The position numbers and the translations under genes are program-made. Shown piece after piece: positions 35,259 through 44,619 of a stretch of 64,000 nucleotides of DNA (position 1 is the first letter of the stretch; each line of letters begins with the position of its first letter). The DNA lies in assembly GCA_050298535.1 (NCBI GenBank), contig JBNKUI010000087.1:310001-374000 (forward strand), read 5' to 3'. The notes under the pieces are model-generated. The model made no database searches. It had not been told where the DNA came from and worked only from the letters and a program-made list of their open reading frames with translations. The stretch comes from JABDMH01 sp050298535 (GTDB lineage Bacteria; Bacteroidota; Bacteroidia; Chitinophagales; Saprospiraceae).

Positions 35259-36593
35259 TCACAAGGAGGATTTAAAGAGTCCCTCATTGAGTGCCACTAG
35301 CGCATTCTTCTTCATGGATCCATCTACGAGAATCGATACATTATACCGACTTCCTCCATATGAAATCATCCTTATAGGGACATTCCTCAATGCATCAAAA
35401 ATACGAGTGGCGTACCCCGATTGTTCATTGCTAAAATTTCCCACAATGCAGATGATGGTCTGGTCTCTGTCTACTTCCACGTCACCATAGTGTCGTAGAT
35501 CTTCCAAAATATCTGGAAGTCTTGAAGCATCATCTATAGTCAGTGAGACTGCAACCTCGGACGTTGTAATCATGTCAATGGATGTCTCATATCGCTCAAA
35601 TATTTCAAATATCTTTTTGAGAAATCCATAGGCCATGAGCATCCTTCCTGACTTAACCTTTATCGCGGTGATGCCATCTTTTGCCGCTATGGCAGTAATC
35701 TCAGCCTTTGAATCATCACTTGAGATCAGTGTTCCCCCGGCAGCAGGATCCATCGTGTTCTTTAGCCGGATGGGTATGAGTCCACGTTGTGCAGGTAGGA
35801 CACATGAGGGGTGAAGAATCTTAGCTCCGAAATAAGCCAGCTCAGCTGCTTCGCCGTAGCTCAGGGTTTTTACGGGGAACGTGTTGTCAACGACCCTAGG
35901 ATCATTATTATGCATGCCATCGATATCGGTCCAAATCTGAATTTCATCGACATGGGCTGCCTGCCCAATTAATGTAGCCGTATAGTCACTCCCGCCACGT
36001 TTCAAGTTATCAACTTCGCCATAGGCATTTCTGCAGATGTAACCTTGAGTCACATAGAACTGATGTTCGCCAGAGAGCATTATTTCTTTCTCCAACATGC
36101 TTTTTATAAAATATTCATCGGGTTCTCCTGACTTATCTATGCGCATGTAATTGAGCGCTGGTAGTAGCACCGTATCATATCCTGATGCTTTCAGAAGCCA
36201 GTTGAAAAGATGGGTTGATATGATTTCACCTTTTGCTACAATCCTTTTCTCCTGTTCAAATGTGCGTGAGCCCATTCCAATTTCTTCCAATTCGCGAAAT
36301 TGTTCTTCAATAAATGCGCTCGCCTGTTCTCTGAGGGGGATCGTATCGTATAGGCTTGCTATAAAATTCCCATACATTCCCAGCAGTTTTTGAAGAGACG
36401 CTTTGGCTTCTACCTTTTTATATTCCTGGATCAGTCCCGCGTACTCAAGCAGTGCATTGGTGGTGCCGGATACGGCAGATAACACAATGATCTTCCTCTT
36501 ACTGTCACGTGTGACGATCGACATTACTTCCTTCATCCTTTGAGGACTACCTACAGATGTTCCACCAAACTTTAGTACCTGCATAGCAAACAT
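35259..36593 (-). CDS. lysC: Aspartate kinase (monofunctional)
   Basis: A 444-residue aspartokinase, the first step of Lys/Thr/Met biosynthesis. It has the N-terminal kinase motif K-F-G-G-T-S-V-G-S, a central R-G-G-S-D-Y-T-A motif and W-T-D-I-D-G, then two ACT domains (from about 300) for feedback control. It is monofunctional: no homoserine dehydrogenase follows. The start at 36593 (M-F-A-M-Q-V-L-K-F-G-G) could be three codons later. It is divergent from the ACT-like gene at 36689, with the palindromic element at 36664-36689 between them. Confidence 0.94.
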   Translation of the reverse strand: MFAMQVLKFGGTSVGSPQRMKEVMSIVTRDSKRKIIVLSAVSGTTNALLEYAGLIQEYKKVEAKASLQKLLGMYGNFIASLYDTIPLREQASAFIEEQFRELEEIGMGSRTFEQEKRIVAKGEIISTHLFNWLLKASGYDTVLLPALNYMRIDKSGEPDEYFIKSMLEKEIMLSGEHQFYVTQGYICRNAYGEVDNLKRGGSDYTATLIGQAAHVDEIQIWTDIDGMHNNDPRVVDNTFPVKTLSYGEAAELAYFGAKILHPSCVLPAQRGLIPIRLKNTMDPAAGGTLISSDDSKAEITAIAAKDGITAIKVKSGRMLMAYGFLKKIFEIFERYETSIDMITTSEVAVSLTIDDASRLPDILEDLRHYGDVEVDRDQTIICIVGNFSNEQSGYATRIFDALRNVPIRMISYGGSRYNVSILVDGSMKKNALVALNEGLFKSSL

Positions 36594-36663
36594 TTTTTTC
36601 AGGGCAACAAATGTATAAATGTACCAGTACCTGTCCTTTCAGCATTATGAAAAAGAACATATT

Positions 36664-36689
36664 TTTAACTTAGTGTTAAATATTTAACA
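36664..36689. promoter_or_regulatory. Palindromic operator candidate overlapping a start codon
   Basis: TGTTAAATATTTAACA (36674-36689) is a perfect 16-bp palindrome whose last base is the A of the ATG at 36689. A third half-site, TTTAAC (36664-36669), makes a second inverted repeat with GTTAAA (36675-36680) across 5 nt. Three half-sites of the same sequence in a 95-bp divergent promoter suggest a dimeric repressor or autoregulator, plausibly the product of the gene that begins here. Confidence 0.6.
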
Positions 36690-37345
36690 TGACCGTTGCT
36701 TCTGCTGTTAGAAAATATATTGAGGACTACCCATTTCTTGAAGAGGCGTTGACCGATGGAATTATCAACTACGCTGGTCTGGCACGACACATGAACCCCT
36801 TTATCGAAAAGATTTTAGATAAGAGTGTAGCTGAAGGCGCTATCATTATGGCTTTGAAAAGATTATCACCCAATTATTACTATCAGGTGAGCGCGGGCAT
36901 TAAGAATTTTTTGAAGCGATTAGGTGATTTTATACTACGTTCTAAAATCCATGTGTATACTTTTCGAAACTCCCCAAATCTGATTCTCAAGCAAGGAAGG
37001 TTGTTAGAGAGGTCCGGGGCCCGTCCGGATCTATTTTGTTCTTGCTCACAAGGAATAAACGAATCAACTATTGCGCTGAGTGATACTTTAATATCAGAAA
37101 TGAAAGTGCTTTTCGATGAAGAAATATTGGTCTCAAAACGGAGCAATCTAGCATCAATCACTGCATTGCTACCTCGAGACAATACTGAGATTTCTGGTAT
37201 TTACTACTTTCTATTCAAGCAGTTGGCCTGGAGTGACATCAATGTAGTGGAAGTAATTTCCACCACCAACGAAATTACGGTGATCGTTGATGAATCGGAG
37301 GTGGAGCAGTCATTTAGTGTGTTGAGGAAGCTGACTGAGATCTAA
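36689..37345 (+). CDS. Conserved protein with ACT-like C-terminus, putative regulator
   Basis: A 218-residue cytosolic protein. The N-terminal 65 residues look helical, with N-Y-A-G-L-A-R-H-M and S-V-A-E-G-A-I-I-M-A-L-K-R-L, compatible with a winged-helix-like DNA-binding part. The C-terminal 70 residues (I-T-A-L-L-P-R-D-N-T ... I-N-V-V-E-V-I-S-T-T-N-E-I-T-V-I-V-D) look like an ACT domain. Placement divergent from aspartate kinase, with a palindrome at its start codon, suggests control of amino-acid synthesis and of itself. No confirmed family name comes to mind. The stop overlaps the convergent acyl-CoA synthetase gene by 4 nt. Confidence 0.6.
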   Translation: MTVASAVRKYIEDYPFLEEALTDGIINYAGLARHMNPFIEKILDKSVAEGAIIMALKRLSPNYYYQVSAGIKNFLKRLGDFILRSKIHVYTFRNSPNLILKQGRLLERSGARPDLFCSCSQGINESTIALSDTLISEMKVLFDEEILVSKRSNLASITALLPRDNTEISGIYYFLFKQLAWSDINVVEVISTTNEITVIVDESEVEQSFSVLRKLTEI

Positions 37346-39162
37346 TCGTACATAGCATCTATAGCGGCGTGATATTTTTTCATTAATACCCTGCGTTTGA
37401 TTTTAAGTGTGGGTGTCAGTTCCGAAGAAGATCCATCCTCTTTAACGGGTACCCATAAATCAGGCACTAATGTAAATCGCTTTATTTGTTCATGGCGGGC
37501 GAGATCAGCATTGACTTCATCTACGATCGCAGCATATGTAGCTATGATTTTCTCATTGTTTACACACTTCTCAGCACTTTCATAAGGAATAGACTGCTGC
37601 AGGCAATACTCCTGCAGAATAGGTATCGCAATGGAAATAATCACTGAAGCATACTTTTTCCCATCGCCGACCACCATGGCCTGTTCAACCAGACTGTGTT
37701 CCTTTAAGCGGTTTTCGATTGGGGCAGGGGCAACGTACTTACCCGCAGAAGTCTTCAGCAACTCTTTTTTTCGGTCTGTAATTTTCAAATAAGACACTCC
37801 ATTTTCGGTGATGATACGACCAATATCTCCTGTGAGAAGCCATGTCCGGCCTCCTTCCTCTTTTAGTGTCCGGGCTGTCTCTTCGGGTTTATTGTAATAT
37901 CCCATCATGATACTGGGTCCACTGGCCCAGATTTCACCTTCATTGGGTCCATAAGATGTATCTCCATCATCGATTTTTACATAGACTCTGTCAATGGTGG
38001 GTCCCACCGTTCCGATTTTAGCGGGTCCAGATCCATACCGATTCACGGTAATCACGGTAGCAGATTCTGTCAATCCATATCCTTCTCTGATGGGTATCCC
38101 TGCAGCACAGAACACCCTTAAGATTTTATCGGGACAGGGTGCAGACCCTGTAACGATACCGACTACCTTGTTGCCTAATGCAGCCCGCCATTTCGAAAAA
38201 ACCAATCGATCGGCAATCCACCATTTGACAGCATCCACACCTCGCACGGATTTGCCATACTCATAAGAGTCGGCCAGTGACAACGACCAGAAGAAGAGTT
38301 TCTTCTTTAAACCAGTCAGAGCTTGACCTCGGGCATATATTTTCTCATATATCTTTTCAAGCAATCGTGGGACACAAGTAAAGAAATTGGGCTGCACTCG
38401 TTGAAGTGCTCCATCTGGGCCACCTAGCTGATCGGTAGCGCAATAATGCACAGACACGCATTGGTAGAGATAAGAAAACGATGCCACTCGCTCCATCACA
38501 TGAGAGAGAGGTAAGAAGCTGATAACCGTGCTTCCTTTCTCCACGGGAAGGTGTTTACAAACGTCAATCACGTTTGATGCAATATTCCGATGTGATATCA
38601 TGACCCCCTTAGGATTGCCGGTCGTGCCGGATGTATAGATTAGCGTAGCAAGGGATTCTGCCGATATCTCAATATTTGGAAAGGTAGTGGGAGCATTTAC
38701 CCAGATCGATTGCCAATCCTCTTCAGTGGGATGATCGCTATCAAATGCAAAGAAATATTGTAGAGACTTTGCGACATCATTGGCGGCTCTCATTTTTTCA
38801 CCGAGCTCCCCACTTCCAAAAAAGATTGCTTTGCAATTGGAATCTTTAAGAATATAAGCAAATTCCCCTATGCTTAGCGTGGGATAAAAAGGCACGCTCA
38901 CCAGGCCGGCTTTTTGAATGCCCAAATCAAGCAGCAAAAATTCACATCTGTTTTCATTTACCACCAAGCCTATCCTGTCTCCCTTTTCAAGATCCAGACT
39001 TAGAAGCCCATTCGCAATCTGGTTAGAAATATCCTCAATATCCCGGGTAGAAAAACTACGGTCCTCACCACCTACTCGATCACATATCGCTTTTTCTATG
39101 GGTGATTGGTCCAGCTGATGTGAAACAAAATCAAATAGCCGCCAGTTTGTCTTATCAGTCAT
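37342..39162 (-). CDS. Long-chain fatty-acid-CoA ligase (AMP-forming)
   Basis: An AMP-binding enzyme that activates fatty acids to acyl-CoA. The P-loop Y-T-S-G-T-T-G-N-P-K-G, G-Y-G-L-T-E-S, T-G-D-I-G and the K-I-T-D-R-K-K-E-L motif (with a later catalytic-type Lys) are present. The frame is open from 39222, but M at 39162 (M-T-D-K-T-N-W-R-L-F-D-F) fits family starts and leaves space for the divergent promoter of the dipeptidyl peptidase gene. The length is then about 606 residues. It is close to long-chain (FadD15-type) ligases; medium-chain substrates cannot be excluded. Confidence 0.9.
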   Translation of the reverse strand: MTDKTNWRLFDFVSHQLDQSPIEKAICDRVGGEDRSFSTRDIEDISNQIANGLLSLDLEKGDRIGLVVNENRCEFLLLDLGIQKAGLVSVPFYPTLSIGEFAYILKDSNCKAIFFGSGELGEKMRAANDVAKSLQYFFAFDSDHPTEEDWQSIWVNAPTTFPNIEISAESLATLIYTSGTTGNPKGVMISHRNIASNVIDVCKHLPVEKGSTVISFLPLSHVMERVASFSYLYQCVSVHYCATDQLGGPDGALQRVQPNFFTCVPRLLEKIYEKIYARGQALTGLKKKLFFWSLSLADSYEYGKSVRGVDAVKWWIADRLVFSKWRAALGNKVVGIVTGSAPCPDKILRVFCAAGIPIREGYGLTESATVITVNRYGSGPAKIGTVGPTIDRVYVKIDDGDTSYGPNEGEIWASGPSIMMGYYNKPEETARTLKEEGGRTWLLTGDIGRIITENGVSYLKITDRKKELLKTSAGKYVAPAPIENRLKEHSLVEQAMVVGDGKKYASVIISIAIPILQEYCLQQSIPYESAEKCVNNEKIIATYAAIVDEVNADLARHEQIKRFTLVPDLWVPVKEDGSSSELTPTLKIKRRVLMKKYHAAIDAMYD

Positions 39163-39236
39163 CTTGTGCTTGTTGATACAATAAGGTAATGAGAAAAATG
39201 ATTCATTATATTGCTTTGCCAAATTATGATGTAAGA

Positions 39237-41327
39237 ATGACTCAGGTTATCCGGCTTTTTCTAGTTTCCACGACTTTCCTTGCTATTCACCCAGCAATAG
39301 CGCAGGAGCGCTTTGGTGGATTCATCGATGATTATCGGTGTATTGTGCTAAAAGATCAGTCGGAAAGGTATGTCAAAGACTTGAAATCTGGGAAAGATTC
39401 AAGGATGCCAGATGATTTTGTCCGAGCAGATAGCGATCATATGGGTAGTCAACTTACATTACCGAATGGAGATCTTCTGTCGGTAATGAAAGGAGACCTT
39501 TATCTACTGGGGTCGGATGGTTCTGAACGACAATTGACCACGGATCCAGAAATTGTAGAGCAAAATCCGACCTTAAACGACGATCGGTCGAAAGTTGCCT
39601 ATACCAAGCAGGGAAATTTGTACGTATGGGACTTTAAGCAGTCCCGTGAGATAAAGCTTACTCAGGATGGAAACGACAAGATTTATAATGGTTGGTCATC
39701 ATGGGTGTATTATGAAGAGATCCTTAGGAGGGCCTCGAAGTACAAGGCGTTTTGGTGGAGTCCTGATAATAAGCATATAGCTTTCCTACGATTCGACGAT
39801 AACCCAGTTCCTGTCTTCCCAATTTATCGTCTGGGTGATGATGCTCATGGATATCTAGAAGAGCGGCATTACCCCAAAGTGGGTGACCCTAATCCAGACG
39901 TTAAGTTAGGACTGGTTGATACAGATCAGAAAGTGATCCAGTGGGTCAAAGAAGACAGCACTAAAGATCAATACACCGCATGGCCCTTTTGGTCTCCAGA
40001 TGGATCCAAGCTGGTGTATCAGGAGGTCAATCGGCTGCAGGATAGTCTCACTTTGAAGGTAGTGGATATTGCTCAACCTGATTCACCACGTACATTATTA
40101 GTGGAATCGTCAACTACCTGGATTAAATTTCATGAAGATTTACGCTTTTTAGATGATCAACATGTGGTATTTGTCACACAAGATGGAAGTTGGCAAAATT
40201 TGATTTCTTTCGACATCAGGACAGGTGAGAACAAATTTATCTCGCAGCACAATTCAAATGTGTTGAACATCATTGGGACTGATGGTCAAACAGGTCGGAT
40301 TTTTTATTACATCGCAGGTGATTCCGGAGGTGAACACCAGCTGGCAGTGTCTAATTATGACGGATCGGGTCAAATGATATTGACTCCAGAACCGGGTTGG
40401 CATTCAGTTCAGTTTTCAGCGAACTACTCTTACTTTCATTCTACTTACACCACAATAGACAATCCTTATTCTTCATACATCGCTTCCATCACGGGTGAAA
40501 AAGTATATACTTTTTCGGAGTTCTCTACTGATCGAAATGAACAATCTGGAGTCAGGATATTGACCTTTACCGTTGAGGTAGACTCTTTTGCCCTACCACT
40601 TATGTGTATTCTTCCCAAGGGCTTCAGACCGGATGTGAAATATCCCGTAGTATTTACGGTATATGGGGGTCCTGAGCGCCTCGAGGTGCCCAATCGATAC
40701 CGGAACTTCTCAAACGACTATTATTCCAACAATGGGATTATTCGGGTTTTCATGGATCACCGTGGATCTGGACGTTTTGGCAAGCAAGGAACTGACTATT
40801 TATTTCGGGCTTTAGGAAAGTGGGAAATGAATGATCTTGTGGAGGGCGTCAAGTATTTAAAAACCCTGGAATATGTAGATCCCGACAGGATTGGTATTAC
40901 CGGGGGTAGCTATGGTGGATATCTGACCTGCCTGGCGCTGACACTTGGTTCCGATCATTTCACGCATGGTATTTCTCTCTATCCTGTCACCGATTGGAGG
41001 TTTTACGACAACGTGTATACTGAGAGATATATGGACACTCCTGTTGAAAATGAGTCTGGATACAATGAAGGATCAGCTATTTTCAATGCATATCGTTATA
41101 AGGGTAAGATGTTACTTGTACATGGTTCTGCAGATGATAATGTGCACATGCAAAACAGTATGAAATTGATCAGTAAGTTGCAGGACCTGGGCAAAGATTT
41201 TCAGATGATGATTTATCCCGGTGAGCGACATGGTGTGGGAGGTGCAAAATATAGCCATCTAAATTCTCTGATCTTCAAGTTCTGGGATCAAGAATTAAAA
41301 CCTAAGAGGACGTTGGTGGGACCCTGA
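39237..41327 (+). CDS. Dipeptidyl peptidase IV (S9 family)
   Basis: A 696-residue secreted serine peptidase that removes X-Pro dipeptides from N-termini. I chose M at 39237 because it begins a signal peptide (M-T-Q-V-I-R ... A-I-A-Q); the frame is open earlier. An N-terminal propeller is followed by the Glu motif V-Y-Y-E-E-I, which selects the substrate N-terminus, and an alpha/beta-hydrolase domain with S558 (G-G-S-Y-G-G), D633 (A-D-D-N-V-H) and H665 (E-R-H-G). The triad spacing matches mammalian DPPIV. The protein is periplasmic or exported, and is typical of peptide-degrading Bacteroidota. Confidence 0.94.
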   Translation: MTQVIRLFLVSTTFLAIHPAIAQERFGGFIDDYRCIVLKDQSERYVKDLKSGKDSRMPDDFVRADSDHMGSQLTLPNGDLLSVMKGDLYLLGSDGSERQLTTDPEIVEQNPTLNDDRSKVAYTKQGNLYVWDFKQSREIKLTQDGNDKIYNGWSSWVYYEEILRRASKYKAFWWSPDNKHIAFLRFDDNPVPVFPIYRLGDDAHGYLEERHYPKVGDPNPDVKLGLVDTDQKVIQWVKEDSTKDQYTAWPFWSPDGSKLVYQEVNRLQDSLTLKVVDIAQPDSPRTLLVESSTTWIKFHEDLRFLDDQHVVFVTQDGSWQNLISFDIRTGENKFISQHNSNVLNIIGTDGQTGRIFYYIAGDSGGEHQLAVSNYDGSGQMILTPEPGWHSVQFSANYSYFHSTYTTIDNPYSSYIASITGEKVYTFSEFSTDRNEQSGVRILTFTVEVDSFALPLMCILPKGFRPDVKYPVVFTVYGGPERLEVPNRYRNFSNDYYSNNGIIRVFMDHRGSGRFGKQGTDYLFRALGKWEMNDLVEGVKYLKTLEYVDPDRIGITGGSYGGYLTCLALTLGSDHFTHGISLYPVTDWRFYDNVYTERYMDTPVENESGYNEGSAIFNAYRYKGKMLLVHGSADDNVHMQNSMKLISKLQDLGKDFQMMIYPGERHGVGGAKYSHLNSLIFKFWDQELKPKRTLVGP

Positions 41328-41337
41328 ACTATAGGAC

Positions 41338-41433
41338 TTAGAGGACAAAGCAAAACTGGGTCAAAAGGTTAATGAGAAGAAATGCCAAAAGCAAGCCATA
41401 TCCAAGTTCGAGCAACCATTCTTTCGTCTTCAT
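41338..41433 (-). CDS. Candidate 31-residue small membrane protein
   Basis: An ATG at 41433 opens 31 codons ending in TAA at 41338-41340. The product has a charged start (M-K-T-K-E-W), a hydrophobic run of about 20 residues (L-L-E-L-G-Y-G-L-L-L-A-F-L-L-I-N-L-L) and a short hydrophobic end: a single TM segment with little else. It lies in the 225-bp gap between the dipeptidyl peptidase gene (stop at 41327) and the CHAT gene at 41553, downstream of the latter. Homology cannot be judged here; chance is possible. Confidence 0.35.
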   Translation of the reverse strand: MKTKEWLLELGYGLLLAFLLINLLTQFCFVL

Positions 41434-41552
41434 ATATCACTACGATTTTCATGAGGGATATAATTAAGACGACAGAATGAGGGAGTCGTTATTCGGTAAT
41501 CAATTAAACAAAGGTTAATCCCTATTAATTACTGTTAAAACAAGCCGCTGGA

Positions 41553-44552
41553 TTATTCTAGCAGCACGAAACTGCTCCACACAGCCGGATCAACTTTCTT
41601 CCTCAACTTTGATATGGTTTTATCAAGGGCATCCCGAACAGTAAGTCCCTTTCCCAAATTCTTATACAAGTTTTTCATGAAGATATCTTTATCTCCTTCT
41701 GATATTTCCCAAAAGTTCATAAGAATCGAGTGGACACCTGCTCTTTTTAATGATAACTGTAAGCTATAAAGGGCATCGCCATCCATCTCTTTGAAGGTAG
41801 ATTGCGCACCTGTCCATATTAGTAGTCTTGTATTCTTAAGATCGAGTGTGCTAATTTCCAACGCACTTAGGAGACCATTGTCTACTTCTGATCTAAGAGT
41901 GTCTGCTTTCCAGCTATTCCCGGCGCCTGCCAGTGCAAATCCAGTACTCACCTGTCTATTTTGTGATAGGATGCTTACACCAGTACTATCTGATGCCAGA
42001 TCCGGATAATTGAAATATAGAGGAATGGCCAGGTGCATGAGCGAGGGTCTTTCCTCTCTAACGTGCTTTAAAAAGTTATTACGACTTGCCTCTACACCGG
42101 TCAGAAGGATGACCGATTTCTTCTTTGCATATTTGTTCCCGATTACCTTCACCTCTTGCTCGCTGGCTGATCGGCTTACAATGGGCTTTCGCATTCTGGT
42201 CTCTGGCGATGCAATAAAATGCGGAGGAACCGAAATAATTGATATAGAAACACTGTCAGATGAAGTGGGTGCAGGATATCCAACAAGTAAATACTGATCC
42301 TGCAGAGTTTTCGAGGAGGTCTTTAGTGCACCAAGGTTTAGACGTGCTAGCACTTCAATTTTTTCACCCACCATTTCACCAGAGGGAAGCGGGATAGATT
42401 GAAATGATACTTTGTGAAGTGCACCATCCTTTGAAACATATACCCTCTTGACATCATTGAGATAAGATTCGAAAGGTTTCCAGATCTGTTCATAAAATGA
42501 TGTACCAGATTGTAGCTGATTGGTACCTAATACATTCTGATTTAATTGGAGAGCTATTAAGTGTATTTCAGGACCTGGTTTTGTCACTAGAGCAAAATAG
42601 TTTCGTTGCTTTTGCTCATCATCGGAAAGCGTTGAGAAAAAATCAATTGCCACCTCACCGCGAGACAATTGTTTTGAAAGATTGGCGAAAGAGTACTCAG
42701 AAATGGTAGCGAGCGTGGATGAATACGTTGGAAAAAGTGCGTCCGAAAGACTTTTGATCTTCACCAATGATTCTGACATGTCAAAATCTCTTTCTTTTTG
42801 TCCGGCTATAGTTTCGTCCTCAAATTCTACGATCTGATTACGTAAGGATTGCCACTGTCTGAACTGCTCAGTAGGAGTCTCATCTGACCTATTAATCAGT
42901 GCTGCGACCGTGTTAATGGTGGGAAGGTACTTGGCGGGCTTTAACTGCAGGAGTATATCCTGGAGTTGATATAAAGTCCCTTCCGGGAGGTTATCTGAAT
43001 CTACAAAGGATACGTAAGCACTCCAGAATCGATCAAATATTGATTCCATTTCGAGTCGGTTCACATCCGTGAGCAGCGGCATCAAATTTTTATAATAGTA
43101 TATCATAAATCTTGCTGCGGCTTCATAATGCATGGCTGCTTTACCCTTGTCAAAATCCTGGTAGAAATCAGACAAATAGCGCTCCACATTAAATACCCGA
43201 ATATGATTGGGCCCATATAATTGTTTGATTTTTTGGTAGGCACTTAGAAGGAGTTCCTCTGCTTTTTCTCGTTGATCTGCTGCGGCATGAGCAAGACCCA
43301 AATTGAGAACAGCCATCGCATATTGTGCATTATTAGGACCGATGGATGCATTAAAAATTTCCACAGTTTTAGCCCGTTGTTCAAGGGCTGCATCGTGCCT
43401 TCCCATTTCTGAATATAATGCCCCCAGGCGATCCCTGAGCAGACCTTCAGTCCAACTGTTGTCACCATAGGCCAATCGAGCCTGACGAATGGCATCTTCA
43501 TAGTAACCACTTGCCTCCGTGTACTTTTCTTGCTTTACAAGAATTTGCCCAACATCAGATTGAGACTGAATATAGGTCGGATCGGTACTGGTGGTCCTTA
43601 GAGTTAGCAGGATGTTTGCTCGATTTAAGTAATTGTAAGCCTCATCAAGCTTTCCTAATGCCTCATGATGTTTACCATACCGACCTAAAATGGTAGGATA
43701 TATATTATCCTCTTGTAGATCAGTGAATCGGTCAAATAATGATATCAACTCACTATAAATATTTCCTGCAGATTGAGTCCTTCCTAATTGTTCCTGGATG
43801 TCAATGGCTGCCAATCCATAATAAGCCTTGCGAATACTACTCTCCGGAAGATTTTGTTTTGATAGCTCATAGGATTGAAGGAGCAGATTGGAAGCACGTC
43901 GAGTCTCCCCTTTAGCAGCATATATTCGACCAATATTGCTCAGCCCCTGAATATACTGATCGGAATCGCTACCATACTCAGACTGGGCAACTGATAACGC
44001 CTGTCTTCCCATGGCCTCTGCTGTTTCAAGATCCTGCGCTTGAAGGCTCAGTTCGAAGGCTTCCAGAATGGTGGAAAAGTACAGATCTATATCCGGGTCT
44101 GAATCTTCGCGCATGAAGTCAACAGCATCATTCAAATAATGGATTGCCTGACCAACATCTTCATTCTGTAGGCTTAATTCAGCCTTATTAAGAAGCGCAT
44201 CTCTGTACTTGTCATTTCGCAGGTCGGGTTTTTCATTAAAGATATTGATAGCCTCATCTAAATATTTAGCTGCCTCTTCCGGGTTTTGTTCCAGAATGAA
44301 TCGTATACCCTGCCAGACCGCAAATGTAGCGAGTGCCTCATCGTCTCTTTCTGTCTTGGATTTCTCTTTGTCATAACCTTCCTGAGACATGACAGCGACC
44401 ACATTATATGCTCTGCCCTGAAATAGGGTGGTAATGATACTGTCCTGTTCTTGCCAGGAATATTGATCAAAATTATCCAGATACTGAGCATCACTAGGTG
44501 TGAAGTAAACGAAAGGTAATATGACAGCGAAGAGATATGCTGAAAGCCTCAT
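41553..44552 (-). CDS. TPR-CHAT protein, degenerate active site
   Basis: A 999-residue exported protein: signal peptide (about 1-22), about ten TPR repeats (about 35-470), a linker, then a CHAT domain (about 640-999). In active CHAT (caspase-like) peptidases the motifs are F-H-x-A-T-H and L-S-A-C-Q-T. Here they read L-M-H-L-A-I-P and W-T-G-A916-Q-S, so the second His and the catalytic Cys are both gone, and this copy is likely non-catalytic. It retains the L-x-x-A-G-V-x-S-I-L-M-x-x-W-E-I helix-strand after the site. The function is unknown; a scaffold is possible. Confidence 0.85.
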   Translation of the reverse strand: MRLSAYLFAVILPFVYFTPSDAQYLDNFDQYSWQEQDSIITTLFQGRAYNVVAVMSQEGYDKEKSKTERDDEALATFAVWQGIRFILEQNPEEAAKYLDEAINIFNEKPDLRNDKYRDALLNKAELSLQNEDVGQAIHYLNDAVDFMREDSDPDIDLYFSTILEAFELSLQAQDLETAEAMGRQALSVAQSEYGSDSDQYIQGLSNIGRIYAAKGETRRASNLLLQSYELSKQNLPESSIRKAYYGLAAIDIQEQLGRTQSAGNIYSELISLFDRFTDLQEDNIYPTILGRYGKHHEALGKLDEAYNYLNRANILLTLRTTSTDPTYIQSQSDVGQILVKQEKYTEASGYYEDAIRQARLAYGDNSWTEGLLRDRLGALYSEMGRHDAALEQRAKTVEIFNASIGPNNAQYAMAVLNLGLAHAAADQREKAEELLLSAYQKIKQLYGPNHIRVFNVERYLSDFYQDFDKGKAAMHYEAAARFMIYYYKNLMPLLTDVNRLEMESIFDRFWSAYVSFVDSDNLPEGTLYQLQDILLQLKPAKYLPTINTVAALINRSDETPTEQFRQWQSLRNQIVEFEDETIAGQKERDFDMSESLVKIKSLSDALFPTYSSTLATISEYSFANLSKQLSRGEVAIDFFSTLSDDEQKQRNYFALVTKPGPEIHLIALQLNQNVLGTNQLQSGTSFYEQIWKPFESYLNDVKRVYVSKDGALHKVSFQSIPLPSGEMVGEKIEVLARLNLGALKTSSKTLQDQYLLVGYPAPTSSDSVSISIISVPPHFIASPETRMRKPIVSRSASEQEVKVIGNKYAKKKSVILLTGVEASRNNFLKHVREERPSLMHLAIPLYFNYPDLASDSTGVSILSQNRQVSTGFALAGAGNSWKADTLRSEVDNGLLSALEISTLDLKNTRLLIWTGAQSTFKEMDGDALYSLQLSLKRAGVHSILMNFWEISEGDKDIFMKNLYKNLGKGLTVRDALDKTISKLRKKVDPAVWSSFVLLE

Positions 44553-44619
44553 GTTTTCTTATTTTCTGCAAAACTAATAAACGACTTCGCAGTGGAAGAC
44601 GATGTTTCAAAATTCTATA

